Of a DNA stretch of 64,000 bases, positions 11,205-22,421 are shown in pieces. The position numbers and the translations under genes are program-made. The DNA is from Lumbricus terrestris. Its lineage: Eukaryota; Annelida; Clitellata; Crassiclitellata; Lumbricidae. Each line of letters begins with the position of its first letter. The stretch's first letter is position 1. Below the pieces are notes generated by a model. That model saw only the letters and a program-made list of their open reading frames with translations. It had not been told where the DNA came from and ran no database searches. Location: NCBI GenBank assembly GCA_949752735.1, contig OX457037.1:18180039-18244038 (forward strand), read 5' to 3'.

Positions 11205-11385
11205 CCGAAGGGCTCCCTGTTTGAATCCACCTCAAGCCACCCCGTAGGGACCTTGAGCAAGTCCTTCACTCGCAATTCCTCACACGCTTCGGCGTGAAAC
11301 TTCGATGCAGTGTCCGCGCTGTTACAATAGTCGGGAGCGTCTCTAAGTAGAGACTGGCTCGCTTAGCTACATCGGTAATTAAGAG
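11205..11385 (+). mobile_element. tRNA-like SINE copy (family 1)
   Basis: Closely matches the SINE at 28295-28495: GTTTGAATCCACCTC, CAAGTCCTTCACTC, CTTCGGCGTGAAAC, GATGCAGTGTCCGC, then the LINE-like tail GTCGGGAGCGTCTCTAAGTAG. The head is truncated. Confidence 0.75.
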
Positions 11386-11570
11386 CGCTGACCGCGCGCC
11401 TGTTCGCTTCCCGAAGGTGGCTATTTAAGAGATTCAAAATCTTGGTCCAGCACGGTCCGTCCACGGGGATCAAAGTGGCGTGGCGACAATAATCACCGTT
11501 CTTAGATATGGCAGTGTCGTTAAACATGTAACAACAAATCTCTGAGTAGGGGCGCTATAGCAAATACTAC
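11386..11570 (+). mobile_element. Second SINE body (family 2) with LINE-like tail
   Basis: CCGAAGGTGGCTATTT, CACGGTCCGTCCAC and GGCGTGGC match the inverse of 41745-41880. The end reads CTCTGAGTAGGGGCGCTATAG, the same tail used by the local LINEs. Confidence 0.6.
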
Positions 11571-12289
11571 GTCAGTCTGATTGACCTGCCGACAGCGCCC
11601 CCACTCTGATTCACATAATATTATATTCATGATCCCGCCTATCAGGTCGACCTGTGAGTTGAAAGATCTTCAACAGATGTTCAGCGCAAAATATTACGCT
11701 ATATCGACTGATCGATAGTCATCAAAACGAATGTGAGCAGTTATAGGCTACTTACAAAGTCGCATACACGGATGCGGCCTGCGAAAATTTGTCTTACGTC
11801 GTTGGAATACTTAGGCCTACTATACATGTAAGCTTATGTTTCCAGTAAGAGCCGTTTTCAACACAAGCTAATTATAGCGGTCTAACGTAGACCTGGTCGT
11901 ATTGTTTCCTTCGTTCTCCTGCACAGTGTGGTGTATCGCCCATCATCGTGTAGGCTACCTCCCGACATCACAGACGATGTCTGTACTCTTTGCGGTCGAT
12001 GGATGCTGGTGAATCGTGCTGGTCGTTCTGGTAATTAATTGTTCGTCCATGCTTTGTATTCCTAATTAATTTGATTTCTGGTGTCGCTCTGTTTCAGCAG
12101 AATGTGTGGCTGTACCGAATAGGTGGTTATCACTCTTCGCCCGAATACGAATAATTGGACTAAGTATTCGGCAGGTCTGTTTAAATTTTAAAGATATTGA
12201 CATGATGACGATTGCATGGTGTGTCGCCAAAATTGGTTGCAGGTTTAGGTGTGTCGCGTGAGGAAACAGGTTGAGAACCTCTGGCATTG

Positions 12290-12600
12290 TTGACTTTGCG
12301 CTCACCGGTTGTTTTGCCAGAAAAAAGAATGACGTGGTTTGGACATGACATTGTGACAAGAATGGAGAAAAAGAGATCACCAGCACGAGCACTGTATTGC
12401 CATGTGGAGGGAAAGCAAAGCCGGGGACGACAAGTGAAGACATGGATGGACAACGTATACGTCAAGATCTTGAAGAAATGGATATGGACGTGAGAACAGC
12501 CGTGGATACCATCAGAGAAAGAAAGAATGGAGGAGTCGAGTGCAGGCCTCATCGTTGGCATGCGCCTGTTGGAGGAGAGAAGAGGAAGACCAAAAGTTGA
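12290..12600 (+). pseudogene. Frameshifted LINE ORF2 C-terminus (RTE/Jockey-like)
   Basis: The frame starts RRMTWFGHDIVTRMEKKR and continues GKQSRGRQVKTWMDN, the typical C-terminal tail of reverse-transcriptase ORFs (R-WFGH-RM-..-P..AL..-G-R-RGRP--TW). Around 12450 the conserved reading moves to another frame (RQDLEEMDMDVRTAVD), so the copy is frameshifted and dead. This LINE type differs from the GVGSASE-ending family found elsewhere in the window. Confidence 0.7.
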
Positions 12601-12703
12601 AGGTCCAAATTAGTGGGGCTAAAATCTTAGAGGTGAAACTCAATCAATGTCTGCATCGAGCAACAACATGAGTAGCCTATAGCCTACAGTAAACAGGCTT
12701 TAG

Positions 12704-13095
12704 CATAGGCGTAGGGGACATTTCGGCAGTGTGTAGGGCAAAGATTTGACTTTTGCCCGAAAAGTATAGACTTCTACTTTACATTTTTTGGCGGACCGTG
12801 AGTCGCCCGACATTTTTCATCGACCAAATTTTCTGATGACTTTTTTTAGTCATTTCTATTTCCCAGCCAGAAATAACGATTTCCCGGTGGAAATAACTGA
12901 TGACTTGCTTAGTCATTTCCTACAAATCTTCAGAAAATATAGCTGTTTTACCCCTGTGTGCCCGAAAAAATGCTCCCTCCCATGCCTGTTTGCCCGAAAA
13001 AAGGTTTGTCCGCCCGTGCCTGTTTTGCCAGAAAAACACATTTGCCCGAAATTTGGGGCATTTGCCCCTCTGTACCCCGGCCTCCTAAGCCTATG
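12704..13095. mobile_element. hAT-type element, 392 bp
   Basis: The ends CATAGGCGTAGGGG and (complement of the right end) CATAGGCTTAGGAGG are inverted repeats. The flanks GGCTTTAG (12696-12703) and GGCTATAG (13096-13103) are an 8-bp duplication with one mismatch. The interior has repeated TTTGCCCGAAAA motifs and GATGAC..AGTCAT hairpins. No transposase. Confidence 0.75.
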
Positions 13096-13103
13096 GGCTA
13101 TAG

Positions 13104-13956
13104 CCACATGCATTGATGCACGGAGGGCAAGTGGGACTAATAGGCTAACAGCAAGTGGTTAAGTTTATTCATGCGTCTGGTCCTCAGCGCTGAAGCGTTA
13201 AGTATGCGATGTAGGCTAAATCACACGTTAACTATGATCAATCGATTAAATCTAAGTAAGCGAATCCATGCGATATGACATTGTGATTCGTTATAAAATG
13301 CAAGCTGTGGATCATTAGGCTCCATGAAGACCTAGGCTGTATACATTGGACACAACCTGTTGCGCATGCAGAGAAAAATGGGTGACAAACATCATAGACC
13401 TACCTATGCTGCGGGCGCCCATGCTACCAACCTGCATAGCCTACTAACGTTAGACCTACAAACCCGACAAACTGTTTACTGGACAAACAGAGCAGCGAAT
13501 CTAAGCAGACGATGTAAGTATAAGTCAATTTCATGGTTGACCATCTAGCCTACATCTATTCTATGCCTATTATAGGCCTAGTGCGCAAGTCATCAGAGTT
13601 CACTCGACCTGCCATTTCTACTGAGTTTAGAAATGGAGTGAATTTTTAATAGACCACGAGCGAAATTTGTTAGGTTAATCCATCGCTCGAGATGTGTTCG
13701 CTTGCAGCTGATCATTAATTTTCAACCCCGGGATTAATAAGCATCCGGTGAGAGTCGAATTGTAACGGTACGCTCTAAATTTCTAATCGTTAGGTCTACA
13801 CTAAAGCCGAGCGCAGGGCCCAAGCTTATTCACGAGCCCTGCATCGCGTCGAATGGGTTATCAACTTATCCATAGTGGCGCCAAGAGATTAACTATCCTG
13901 CCTTGCTTGTTTCCGCTAATCCACTAAATCTTGCTGTTAATGTCTAATTAAGATTA
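13104..13956. other. Upstream region of the glycosyltransferase-like gene
   Basis: No repeat or coding exon recognised. A 3' splice site (AATTAAGATTACAG) ends at 13957-13958, so a 5' UTR exon probably lies in or before this stretch. Confidence 0.35.
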
Positions 13957-13988
13957 CAGGAGGCAGAAGAACTGATGTGAAGTCGATC

Positions 13989-16895
13989 ATGAGACGAACA
14001 AACGTGATAGCGGTGGCAATCGCAGCTGGAGTCTGCATCATCATCTTATACACCAGATACTACGTGACAAGACCTGCGTTGACGGCAGAGTCCTCGGACA
14101 GTGGACATCAGATGAGATTGGGATCCTCGAACCACAACGACGATCCGACGGCAACTAAGGAATCTCCGCCGAAACCACTTCTGACTGTATTCACGACCTT
14201 CAAGGAAGCTGGGATAATCCCCCACCACCAGCTATCCTTCAACATAGTCGTATCAAACTGGCCTTCGTTCAGGCCCCTCGTGCGACCGGTTATGTTCCTC
14301 AGCTCCACCAATTCCTCCATGGCCCAAACGGCTCTGATGTCTGGTTGGGACGTTATTCCAATGACCAGGGTCAACCAGGCGGGCACCCCGTTCCTCCGGG
14401 ACATGTATCAAACCGTCTTCAATCGATACGACTCACGTCTCTACGGCTACGCCAACGGGGATCTGCTATTCGACGACGGTTTCACTAAGACGTTGGAGGT
14501 CGTTGTTGATCAGCTGACTCTTCTCAAGAACAATGTTCTACTGACTGGGATCAGGACCAATGTTGACGTCGATCTAAGCAAACCAGTTTCCGTTGAGGAT
14601 TTTGAAAAGGGTCGGTTGAAAGAGTTAGTGAAACAGCGAGGACGGCTCTTTCAAGGTGGCGCTGTCGATTATTTCTTTCTAACAAAAGACGGTCAGTAAG
14701 CATTCTGTATTCTTTCAAATCTCATTATCTTGTGTTGTATAATTCAACTGTAAGTTTTAAAAATTGGCCCACTATAATTCTATTAAATCTTAGTTTGTTG
14801 TTCAGTAGGTTATTTCAACTGCAGTGTTTCCTCTATTATGTGGCATTTTATTGTATGATGTTATAGTCTACTGCATTCCATTGTTGGCTAGGTTATTCAA
14901 ATCTATTGTGTAGCATTGTATCGAATTCTGTTACATTATAATCTATTCGACTGTACCATTTTATTCTGTAAGTATGCTATTCTATTTTGTTCCAATGTAT
15001 TCTATTTTTTTATATTAATTTCATGGTATTTTAATGCGTTTGTTTCATACTGAACTGCATTGTATGGGAAGCAAAGGCAAGTTGGGGAGGGGCAAGATAA
15101 TTGTTGCGCTATGAAATTGTAATGCGTGGCAGGGAAATAGTCTAACAGAAGGTTTATTGAAGAACAAAGGACACCCGTCCTTTTGGCGAATGGCGACAAC
15201 ATATGCTAATTAAGCTGCTTTGATTGTTTATTCAGTTCAATCCAATCTACAGGGTGGGCAAAAACCGTAGGGGTCTTTTTTTTGCCCACCCTGTATAGTC
15301 AACAAAAAGTTTTCCAAAGTAATTAAGTCTACTCAATTTCTGGTAGCCATTGTCAGACATCGGTCGACGACGCCTCAAGGCTATCCGTAGTTATCAGTTA
15401 AAAGAGATCTAACTCCGCCACTGGTTGCACTCTGTCAATGCCAGTCCCAAGCCTGGGTAAAGGAGGTGGGCGTCGCTAATGGTCGCTAATGGTCTTTGTT
15501 ACCACACAGTGACGTCAAACTGCAATCACTACTACTAAAAGCGATCTTTTTGTTTAAGTAATTTGCATTATGCAAAAAGGCCTATAGGCCTAGATCTAGG
15601 CCTGATACGGTTCATGGCCAACTGAAAACTTACCTTTTCCCGGATCTAGAATATTACTTGGAGCGCTTTTAAATAGTTGCCTTGAAATGGGTTCTGTATA
15701 TTTCACAGCGCATCTCCTACCGAGTTGTTGCACTTGTTTGGCGATGCCTTCTTGATTGTGCTCCATCGTACCTGTCTAGCCCTTGTCGACCTGTCTCCGA
15801 CCTTGCAGCCCGTTGAACTCTTCGCTCTGCGACAACGGGGGAGCTTTTAGTTCCTCGAGCTCGCACTTCTATCAGACAGCGCCGCTCGAGCCTTTTCTAT
15901 TGTGGGTGCCGCTATCTGAAATGGCCTCCCACTAACCTTGCGACTTATGCCTAGGATAAATTCACCTGCTTTTTATAAGTTGCTCCAATCTTACTTTTTC
16001 GCTGTGGCTGGACTGAGAGCTCCTCTGAGTAGGTTTTTTAAGAAGCGCTATATATATATATAAATTCTCGAAATGAATGAATAAATTTTATAATGAATAA
16101 ATGTGCTGCTTTCACACTCACTTTTGAATTTCGCGGTTCATTTTTACATCAATATAATTTTCATGCTTAAATTAGTTTAAATCAAAAGACGGACTTACGT
16201 ACATAGGCTAGGTCTATGAAATGGCTAAGTAGGCTACATAAATGGCCCCACACGTTTGTAACTAGGCGAAGTAGTCTAACAACCTGACAAGGCTATTCAA
16301 ATATACATGTACGGTAAGTCTATAGAATATAAGACTACTGTACATGTATATTATATGGTTATGTTATAGACCTATGAGTGAACAATAGATATTGAATTAT
16401 AGATGCATACATAATTATTATAGTCAACGACATGAATGTATATAGATCTAAGTCTATTCAATTAGCCTATTCGTTGTCCAAAAATAATTAATTATAGAAT
16501 CTAAGAATATATACATATAACGTGATGTAAGTTTTATGGACTAGGTAGTTTATATAAATTGTTTCTAAATATTTTCTAAATTGCAATCAACAGGCTGTTC
16601 TCTGAATTGGAAAAGCCTGCTGGACGTGGTGATTGGTCGACCCGCCTACGGCACCTACCTGGTTGCCATGGCAGCCAATCAAGGCGTCGGCATCATCGAT
16701 ACCACTCAGACCGTTCTGGCCGTTCACCTGTCTGAGGAGGGCGTCCTCTCTCACGGATCGATGAATCCAGACGCGGAGTACAATCGACGACTCATCGGAT
16801 CCGAATTCAGACATTCCGATGGATATCCGAAGAACGCAAAGCTGGCTACGATCCTTCTCAACAACGGGAGCGTCGTCCTAAAGAAGCGCCCTTGA
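13989..16895 (+). CDS. Putative type II membrane glycosyltransferase-like protein
   Basis: Two coding exons, 13989-14691 (donor GTCAGT, phase 1) and 16594-16895 (acceptor ATCAACAG), encode 334 aa. I chose the ATG at 13989; the frame extends upstream to 13977 only without an ATG. Residues 5-23 form one hydrophobic anchor after a basic MRRTN start, the topology of Golgi type II enzymes. A polar stem follows (residues 30-65). The catalytic-type region has TVFTTFK (67-72), SNWPSFRPLVRPVMFLS (89-105), YGYANGDLLF (152-161), GIRTNVDVD (187-195), AVDYFFLTKDG (225-235) and VVIGRPAYGTYLVAMA (exon 2). This pattern matches, from memory, a group of uncharacterised metazoan nucleotide-diphospho-sugar-transferase-like proteins. 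NGD in YANGDLLF could be the metal/sugar-nucleotide site. Donor and acceptor substrates are unknown. The intron carries a LINE tail and a 44-bp MITE. Fairly sure it is a real gene; less sure of the enzyme class. Confidence 0.75.
15250..15293. mobile_element. Tiny mariner-like hairpin MITE, 44 bp
   Basis: CAGGGTGGGCAAAAA and its near-perfect complement TTTTTGCCCACCCTG enclose about 14 bases, flanked by TA on both sides (15248-15249 and 15294-15295). TA duplication with short inverted repeats is the Tc1/mariner signature. It lies in the intron of the glycosyltransferase-like gene. Confidence 0.7.
15690..16090 (+). mobile_element. LINE 3' fragment in intron
   Basis: Decayed ORF2 C-terminus (frames still give CAPSYL-like and WPPTNLA-like stretches), ending GCTGGACTGAGAGCTCCTCTGAGTAG, AGAAGCGCTATATATA and an AATGAATGAATAAA tail. 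Confidence 0.7.
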
Positions 16896-16934
16896 ACAGT
16901 TCGTTCACCTCGCAGAGATAGGCTCAGGGTCTAA

Positions 16935-17090
16935 AGTGGGTGGGAACGCGTGGGAACGGCGTTCCCACTGCTCTCGAGATTCTATGCTTGCGTTCCCACT
17001 GCTCATCCTACATGGAAGGCTGGAAGCACATGTATTACAATAAAACTCTTCTTTGGCGTTCCCACACATTCGGCGTTCCCACTGCTCACC
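16935..17090. repeat. GCGTTCCCACTGCTC repeats in the 3' UTR
   Basis: Three to five copies of GCGTTCCCACTGCTC or shorter parts, plus an inverted start (GTGGGAACGC), lie in the presumed 3' UTR. The inverted copies could fold into a hairpin around 16935-16970. Confidence 0.5.
17039..17044 (+). terminator. Poly(A) signal AATAAA of the glycosyltransferase-like gene
   Basis: AATAAA lies 144 bases after the TGA stop at 16893-16895, a normal distance for a short animal 3' UTR. Confidence 0.5.
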
Positions 17091-17954
17091 CAAACCACTT
17101 TGACCACTGGATAGGCTATATTTATTTATGTGGATCTATAATTATGTAGGCCTACCCATAGTTTAACGACGGCCTATTACAACACAGACCGTTGCCGTCC
17201 GCGAGAAAATTTGTCTGACTTGCAATTTTTACAGCACTGTTTGAACGGACCATTTTAATCTCGCCTATCCAACATAGGTATAGCCGCATTATATACTCGG
17301 AGGAGGTCCCTCGAAGGATGTAAGATGTTTTCAAGTGTAATATTATGTCGAATGCGCATGTAGATTTCCCTGACGATAAGGAGTCGATATATGGACTAAG
17401 CTGAAGGGAAATCGTATAGGCCCTACAATGGAAGCGATGGAGTTTCTTGTTATGGGCGCCGTAACAAATGCGCGCACGGTAAAAGCGCGCAGACAAATGC
17501 GCGCAGACAATAGCGCGCAACAGGGACCTTCCCGTCAAAAGGGCGCAGACAAAAGCGCGCAAAAAAGCGCGCAAAAAAGCGCGCGACGATAAAAAATTAT
17601 GAGAAAAATTAAAAATAACAATGTTTCATAAGTGTTTCATGGGCTCTCCATAATTATGTCCGACTTGTTATGCTGATTTTCGGCGTCTATTCCTTCGTAT
17701 GCTTTCTCATAGAAGTCTTTGACTATAATTAGACGTTATAATAATAATAATTAAAACAATTATAATGTGCTAAAATTCTGATGTATTTTGATGACTAGAT
17801 TTTCACTCGTCTGTTTTATTCGGGTCTAGGACTTTTCCCCCCGGCCCATTTCCCCCCCCGCCATTTCCCCCCTGCCATTTCCCCCGGAGCCATTTCCCCC
17901 CGCCATTTCCCCCCGCCATTTCCCCCCCGCCATTACCCCCGGAGACAATGATCA

Positions 17955-18565
17955 GCTTCCATTTAAGCAATAACATTTTCATAAATCCAGCTTCTATTTA
18001 AGTAAGAACATTTTCATCAATCCCGCTTCTATTTAAGTAAGAGTATTTTCATCAATCCCGCTTCCATTTAAGTAAGAACATTTTCATAAATCCAGCTTCT
18101 ATTTAAGCAAGAACATTTTCATCAATCCAGCTTCTATTTAAGTAAGAGCATTTTCATCAATCCTGCTTCCATTTAAGTAAGAACATTTTCATAAATCCAG
18201 CTTCTATTTAAGCAAGAACATTTTCATCAATCCAGCTTCTATTTAAGTAAGAGCATTTTCATCAATCCCGCTTCCATTTAAGCAAGAACATTTTCATCAA
18301 TCCAGCTTCCATTTAAGTAAGAACATTTTCATAAATCCAGCTTCTATTTAAGTAAGAGTATTTTCATCAATCCAGCTTCTATTTAAGTAAGAGCATTTTC
18401 ATCAATCCCGCTTCCATTTAAGTAAGAACATTTTCATAAATCCAGCTTCTATTTAAGTAAGAGTATTTTCATCAATCCAGCGTCTATTTAAGTAAGAGCA
18501 TTTTCATCAATCCCGCTTCCATTTAAGCAAGAACATTTTCATCAATCCAGCTTCCATTTAAGCAA
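17955..18565 (+). repeat. 35-bp minisatellite, ~17 units, with 105-bp higher order
   Basis: The unit is of the form AAGTAAGAACATTTTCATCA followed by ATCCAGCTTCTATTT. Variant letters (CATAAAT/CATCAAT, CCAG/CCCG, TTCT/TTCC, GAACA/GAGCA) recur in blocks of three units, so the array grew by 105-bp steps. Diverged copies occur at 25985-26215 and, inverted, at 55330-55565. Confidence 0.9.
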
Positions 18566-18690
18566 TAACATAGAAGCTGGAATGATGAAAATGTTCTTAC
18601 TTAAATAGAAGCTGGAATGATGAAAATGCTCTTTCTTAAATGGAAGCTGGATTTATGAAAATGTTCTTACTTAAATGGAAGCGGGATTGA
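18565..18690 (-). repeat. Inverted copies of the 35-bp unit
   Basis: About three and a half units reading AAATAGAAGCTGGAATGATG then AAAATGTTCTTACTT face the longer array with almost no spacer, so the two would form a hairpin. Confidence 0.85.
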
Positions 18691-18884
18691 CAAGTCGAAT
18701 ACTCCGTTTATATGATTTGTCTTCCATCTAGAGAGGTATTCGACGGGGAGTAATGGCGGGGGGGAAATGGCGGGGGGGAAATGGCGGGGGGAAATTGTCT
18801 TCGGGGGGAAATGGCAGGGGGGAAATGGCGGGGGGGAAATGGGCCGGGGGGAAAAGTCCGGATACCGTTTTATTCTGTTCACAA

Positions 18885-18951
18885 TGAACAATATTATTGT
18901 TCAGGTATTAAATATAAAACGCAGCAGCAGAAATTTTCTGCTGCTGCGTTT
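18885..18951. repeat. Two perfect odd palindromes
   Basis: TGAACAATA-T-TATTGTTCA (18885-18903) is followed by a 17-bp perfect stem at 18917-18933 and 18935-18951 (AAACGCAGCAGCAGAAA and its complement) around one base. The second could extrude a cruciform. They lie on the right shoulder of the foldback element only. Confidence 0.75.
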
Positions 18952-19945
18952 CGTTTATATTTCATTGCGCTTAAAATTAAATGTTCCTTTCAAGAACAAT
19001 AAGGTTAGGATAGGCCTATGTTGAGCCTAGATTTCCAATTCAATGCTTCAATTTGTTTGAAATTATATGCTCCGTTTACAAACTATATTTGGCTTAATAG
19101 TGACAGTTTTATTGACGGGTAACCATCGTGTCTATATTTCTAACAATCTCTTCCATTATGTTTAGATGCTCATTAAAAAATTTCTTTGTATTGGGTCTAT
19201 GTGTTCTTCGTCGCGCGCATTTGTCTGCGCGCATTTGTCGTGCGAGATTTTTTACTGCGCGCATTTGTCTGCGCGCTTTTGACGGGTTACCCTTATGACT
19301 CTGTAGGCTATAGGCCTATGCTCTGTCTGTTACGCACATTAGACTGGACAGTGACAACAATTAATGTATATAGGCTATGTTTACATTGTAGGCCTATCTT
19401 GAGGTTCAAGTTGCATTGTTGAATAGCAAGTTGTTGTTCAATGATGCTTTGTCATTATACGGTACTTCTCTGTACTTTAAAATGCCTAAAACTATTTGCT
19501 TTAAAATAAGGGTGACAATAATAATGTCCAGTGCTTGATAGTCAAATTGACGTCCAAGTTGCTGGGGTGTACGGTATTATCCTACACTAGGCTACATTTT
19601 TAGAGTCTGCAATTTTGCTCGAATCCGTGGTGTAGGCCTACCGTATCTTTAAAGCATTGTTCGTCCTCCCTATATTGGCTGCCTTCGTGTCTGATCATCA
19701 GATTGAGTATTTAAACTCGCCGAATAATTGCCATTGCGAATCTTTTCTTGGAATGTTATTATAAATTAAACCTTTTTGCAAATGGGCGTGGCCTTAAGAG
19801 CGGTATAGTGTTGTCGGCCATATTGATTTGCAAGCAAGACATCTTGCTATTTTATTTGCTTGCCAGTTCTAGTTCCTCGATCATCAGCTGCTTTGGGGAG
19901 GGACTTCAGGTTGCGGGGGTCGGAAAAACGGTCGTTTTGGGCGGA

Positions 19946-20781
19946 ATGCAATCGCTGAGCCGGACACCGACGATCACAGCCTTTGACCGGTATGTTTTCT
20001 TACGACTTTGGTCTTTCTGTACAATTTTCCGAAAAACGTGACAATTCCGCGGTCGAATCTGCATGATAACCTTTTTTAGTAGGCCTGTATCGATGCTACG
20101 CTGTCGAATTATTCTGAACGGGAACATTTTGCAGGGACGTCATTTGGGGGGGGCAGGGGGGGCATTTGCCCCCCCCCTGAATTTCACCGATTGTCCTTAC
20201 ATGTGACATATTTTTGCAACACCACACGTTGTTCAAAATACCAAAATGCCTGTGTCTTCACGGCCTGTGTAATTTTGTATGTGAGGGCAGCTTCGATCTG
20301 CACACACACACAGCATATAAGACCCCAGATATCAGCTTTGTGTATTGTCTGCTAAGGGAATTAACTCTGGCTGATACTCAAAAGCCGTACAGTTCGTTCC
20401 CGCTAGATAAAGGGAAGACCTTGTCCCAGGTCAGTAGGGTCACCAGATGTGTGTGTCCTGCATGTAAGCCACACAGTTCAAACCGCCACCAGTTACATGA
20501 GGCAGCCAGGCAGGCAAGATTATCCCCTCCAGCCTTACAAGCATTAGGCCCATATGCACCCCATCCCGTCTGACCGAGAGCTGGAGCGGTTTCGCCTTTC
20601 CTCAGCCTACCAACACCAGGGTCCACCAAGATCTATCCACACGGTGACGTCAGAATCACCCCACCCCGAGTTAATGAGCCAGCTGCCTAAGCCAGCGGGC
20701 CAACCTGTGTATTGGAAGAACCTTGATAAAAGCGGACCAAAGGACATGAAAGTTCAGCCCAAAACCGATGATCTACCATAA
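19946..20781 (+). pseudogene. Candidate two-exon coding sequence, second exon inside a hAT element
   Basis: Exon 1 would be 19946-19989 (ATG; MQSLSRTPTITAFD, donor GTATGT, phase 2). A phase-matched exon from 20430 (acceptor TTGTCCCAG) runs to TAA at 20779-20781 and includes DRELERFRLSSAYQHQGPP and AGQPVYWKNLDKSGPKD. One TAG (20545-20547) interrupts it, so the gene is broken, or the acceptor is really the AG at 20546-20547. Composition is coding-like (polar, proline-rich) and unlike the flanks. Another frame, about 20290-20573, is also open (RCVCPACKPHSSNR). I do not recognise the protein. Exon 2 lies wholly within the hAT element 20132-21864. Gene capture, exonisation or chance are all possible. 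Confidence 0.35.
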
Positions 20782-21864
20782 AGGCTAAAGCACACGGTAG
20801 GCCTAATATTATGTGACATCTAATTGAACTGAAATTTACATAAACTGATTGGATTTATAGTGCAATGGTTGGACAGATTTGCTTCTTATACATGAAGTCT
20901 TGGATATTAATCATTTCTTTGAGTATTATCTTTTCCAGGTTGAGATAATCACCCATGATACTTTCAAATTACGTTTTCAGACAAATCCAAATATCTGATA
21001 TCAGTGTGTTGGCTTGAACAACCCACGGACCAACAAGCCATTGACCACCACTTGAATAATCCCCATAGTTAATAATAATCATTAGTCCAATAATAATAAT
21101 TATTGGAAGCCTAGTGCATGCAGCATGCAATATTGCTTTGTGAATTGTTATTAATGACAACTTAAAGCAGGGCTTAATCTGGATTTCTCCTTGGGAGGGG
21201 ATGTGCCCTTGCCTGCAAGAAATTTGTTTGAATTTTCACAGTGCAATGGTACAATTATACTCTATTTTATGACAATGCCATATATTACCATAGAAAATAA
21301 TATAATTATAATTATATAATATTAACTAATATCATGGTAGATAATAAGAGTCCATGCAATACAATTCTATGTAATACAATAATGTAAACAGGAACAAAGG
21401 CCATTGTCATTAACCTCATGCACTAGGCCTCCAATAATTAATATTATTGCATTTTGTCAAATATTTCTGTGGGGGAAAGTCATTTCTGTCACTTTAGTAT
21501 AATTTAGTTGTACAAAAGTGTTTGTGCAAATATTAACATTAAATCATACGCTTTCAATATGATGGTATCATATATCATAATGAATAATGGCACTATTATA
21601 ATCATATAATGGTAAATAATATCATGGTATATAATTAACAAGTGCAAAGCACTTAGTCTATTTAAAGTAGGCTTGTATTGGCATTTAAAATATATCCATC
21701 ACTGAATAAAATATAGTAAGAAATAAATAAGAGCAAGAATAAAACATCTCATTTAACTGTAGTTTTGCAAATGTTGGTCCAATACAGAACTTAAGAAGAT
21801 TGTGGAATTTTGACCCGCAAAATTTTTTTGCCCCCCCCTGAAAAAAACTGAAATGACGTCCCTG
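20132..21864. mobile_element. hAT element, 1.73 kb, perfect TSD
   Basis: Inverted termini CAGGGACGTCATTT (20132-20145) and AAATGACGTCCCTG (21851-21864) are perfect, with sub-terminal G/C runs on both sides. The target duplication ACATTTTG is perfect at 20124-20131 and 21865-21872. The interior shows no transposase motif. It carries a coding-looking GC-richer segment (20290-20781), then about 1 kb of AT-rich sequence, with a possible further element end CAGGGCTTAATCTGG at 21172. Confidence 0.9.
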
Positions 21865-22421
21865 ACATTTTGCATAATAATAAAATTATGCAACAACAGC
21901 TGTCAAATTTTTCTGGGGGATTGGTATGCGTATCATTTTTCTGGGGGTATTGTATTGTAGGCCTATCTGACCATTTATAAAGCACGTAATTCTTGCAGCA
22001 AGAGCCTTTCAGAAGTATGGTTCGATCGTGTGCACAGTGTAGGCCCCACATGTGAACAATACCTGTCATGGCAAATTTTCTGGGGTATCTCAATCCCTGG
22101 GGGAATACCCCTGCCCCAGAGACGTCTAGATTAGGAAACACTGATTGTTTGCTGTTTAGTTTGCATCGTTTTAGGAGTTAGACAACATTGTTGTCAAAGT
22201 ACCGTACACATGGAATTGCTAATTGGAACATAAACAGTAGGCCTATAGAAACAGTATAGCCTATATCTCAAGAAGTAATCGTCATATTAATCTATCCGTA
22301 GGTAGGAGATATATAGCCTATAGGCCTACCACAAAATCTGACGGTCTAAACACCAATTAACAAGCCGGGTACGTGCTGCCCGAATCCCTCAGATGCATTT
22401 ATGCTGCCAAATGACGAGAGA

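Larger units (their letters stand above)
17455..19290. mobile_element. Composite foldback element with three nested inverted arrays
   Basis: Three different short-repeat arrays occur on the left and again, inverted and in mirror order, on the right. Outer: GCGCGCAGACAAA-type repeats at 17460-17590 and, as complements, at 19205-19287. Middle: GGACTTTTCCCCCCGG then repeated CCATTTCCCCCC at 17828-17945, mirrored at 18748-18862 as GGGGGGAAATGG up to AAAAGTCCGG. Inner: a 35-bp unit array 17955-18565 facing about three inverted units at 18565-18690. Long inverted repeats made of short tandem units are the hallmark of foldback transposons (Drosophila FB, sea-urchin TU). No coding frame and no clear target duplication were found, so the outer limits are approximate. 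Confidence 0.7.

Noticed and set aside
17955..18565. CRISPR-like array of direct repeats
   Set aside because: The repeats abut without unique spacers and lie in a eukaryotic foldback structure.
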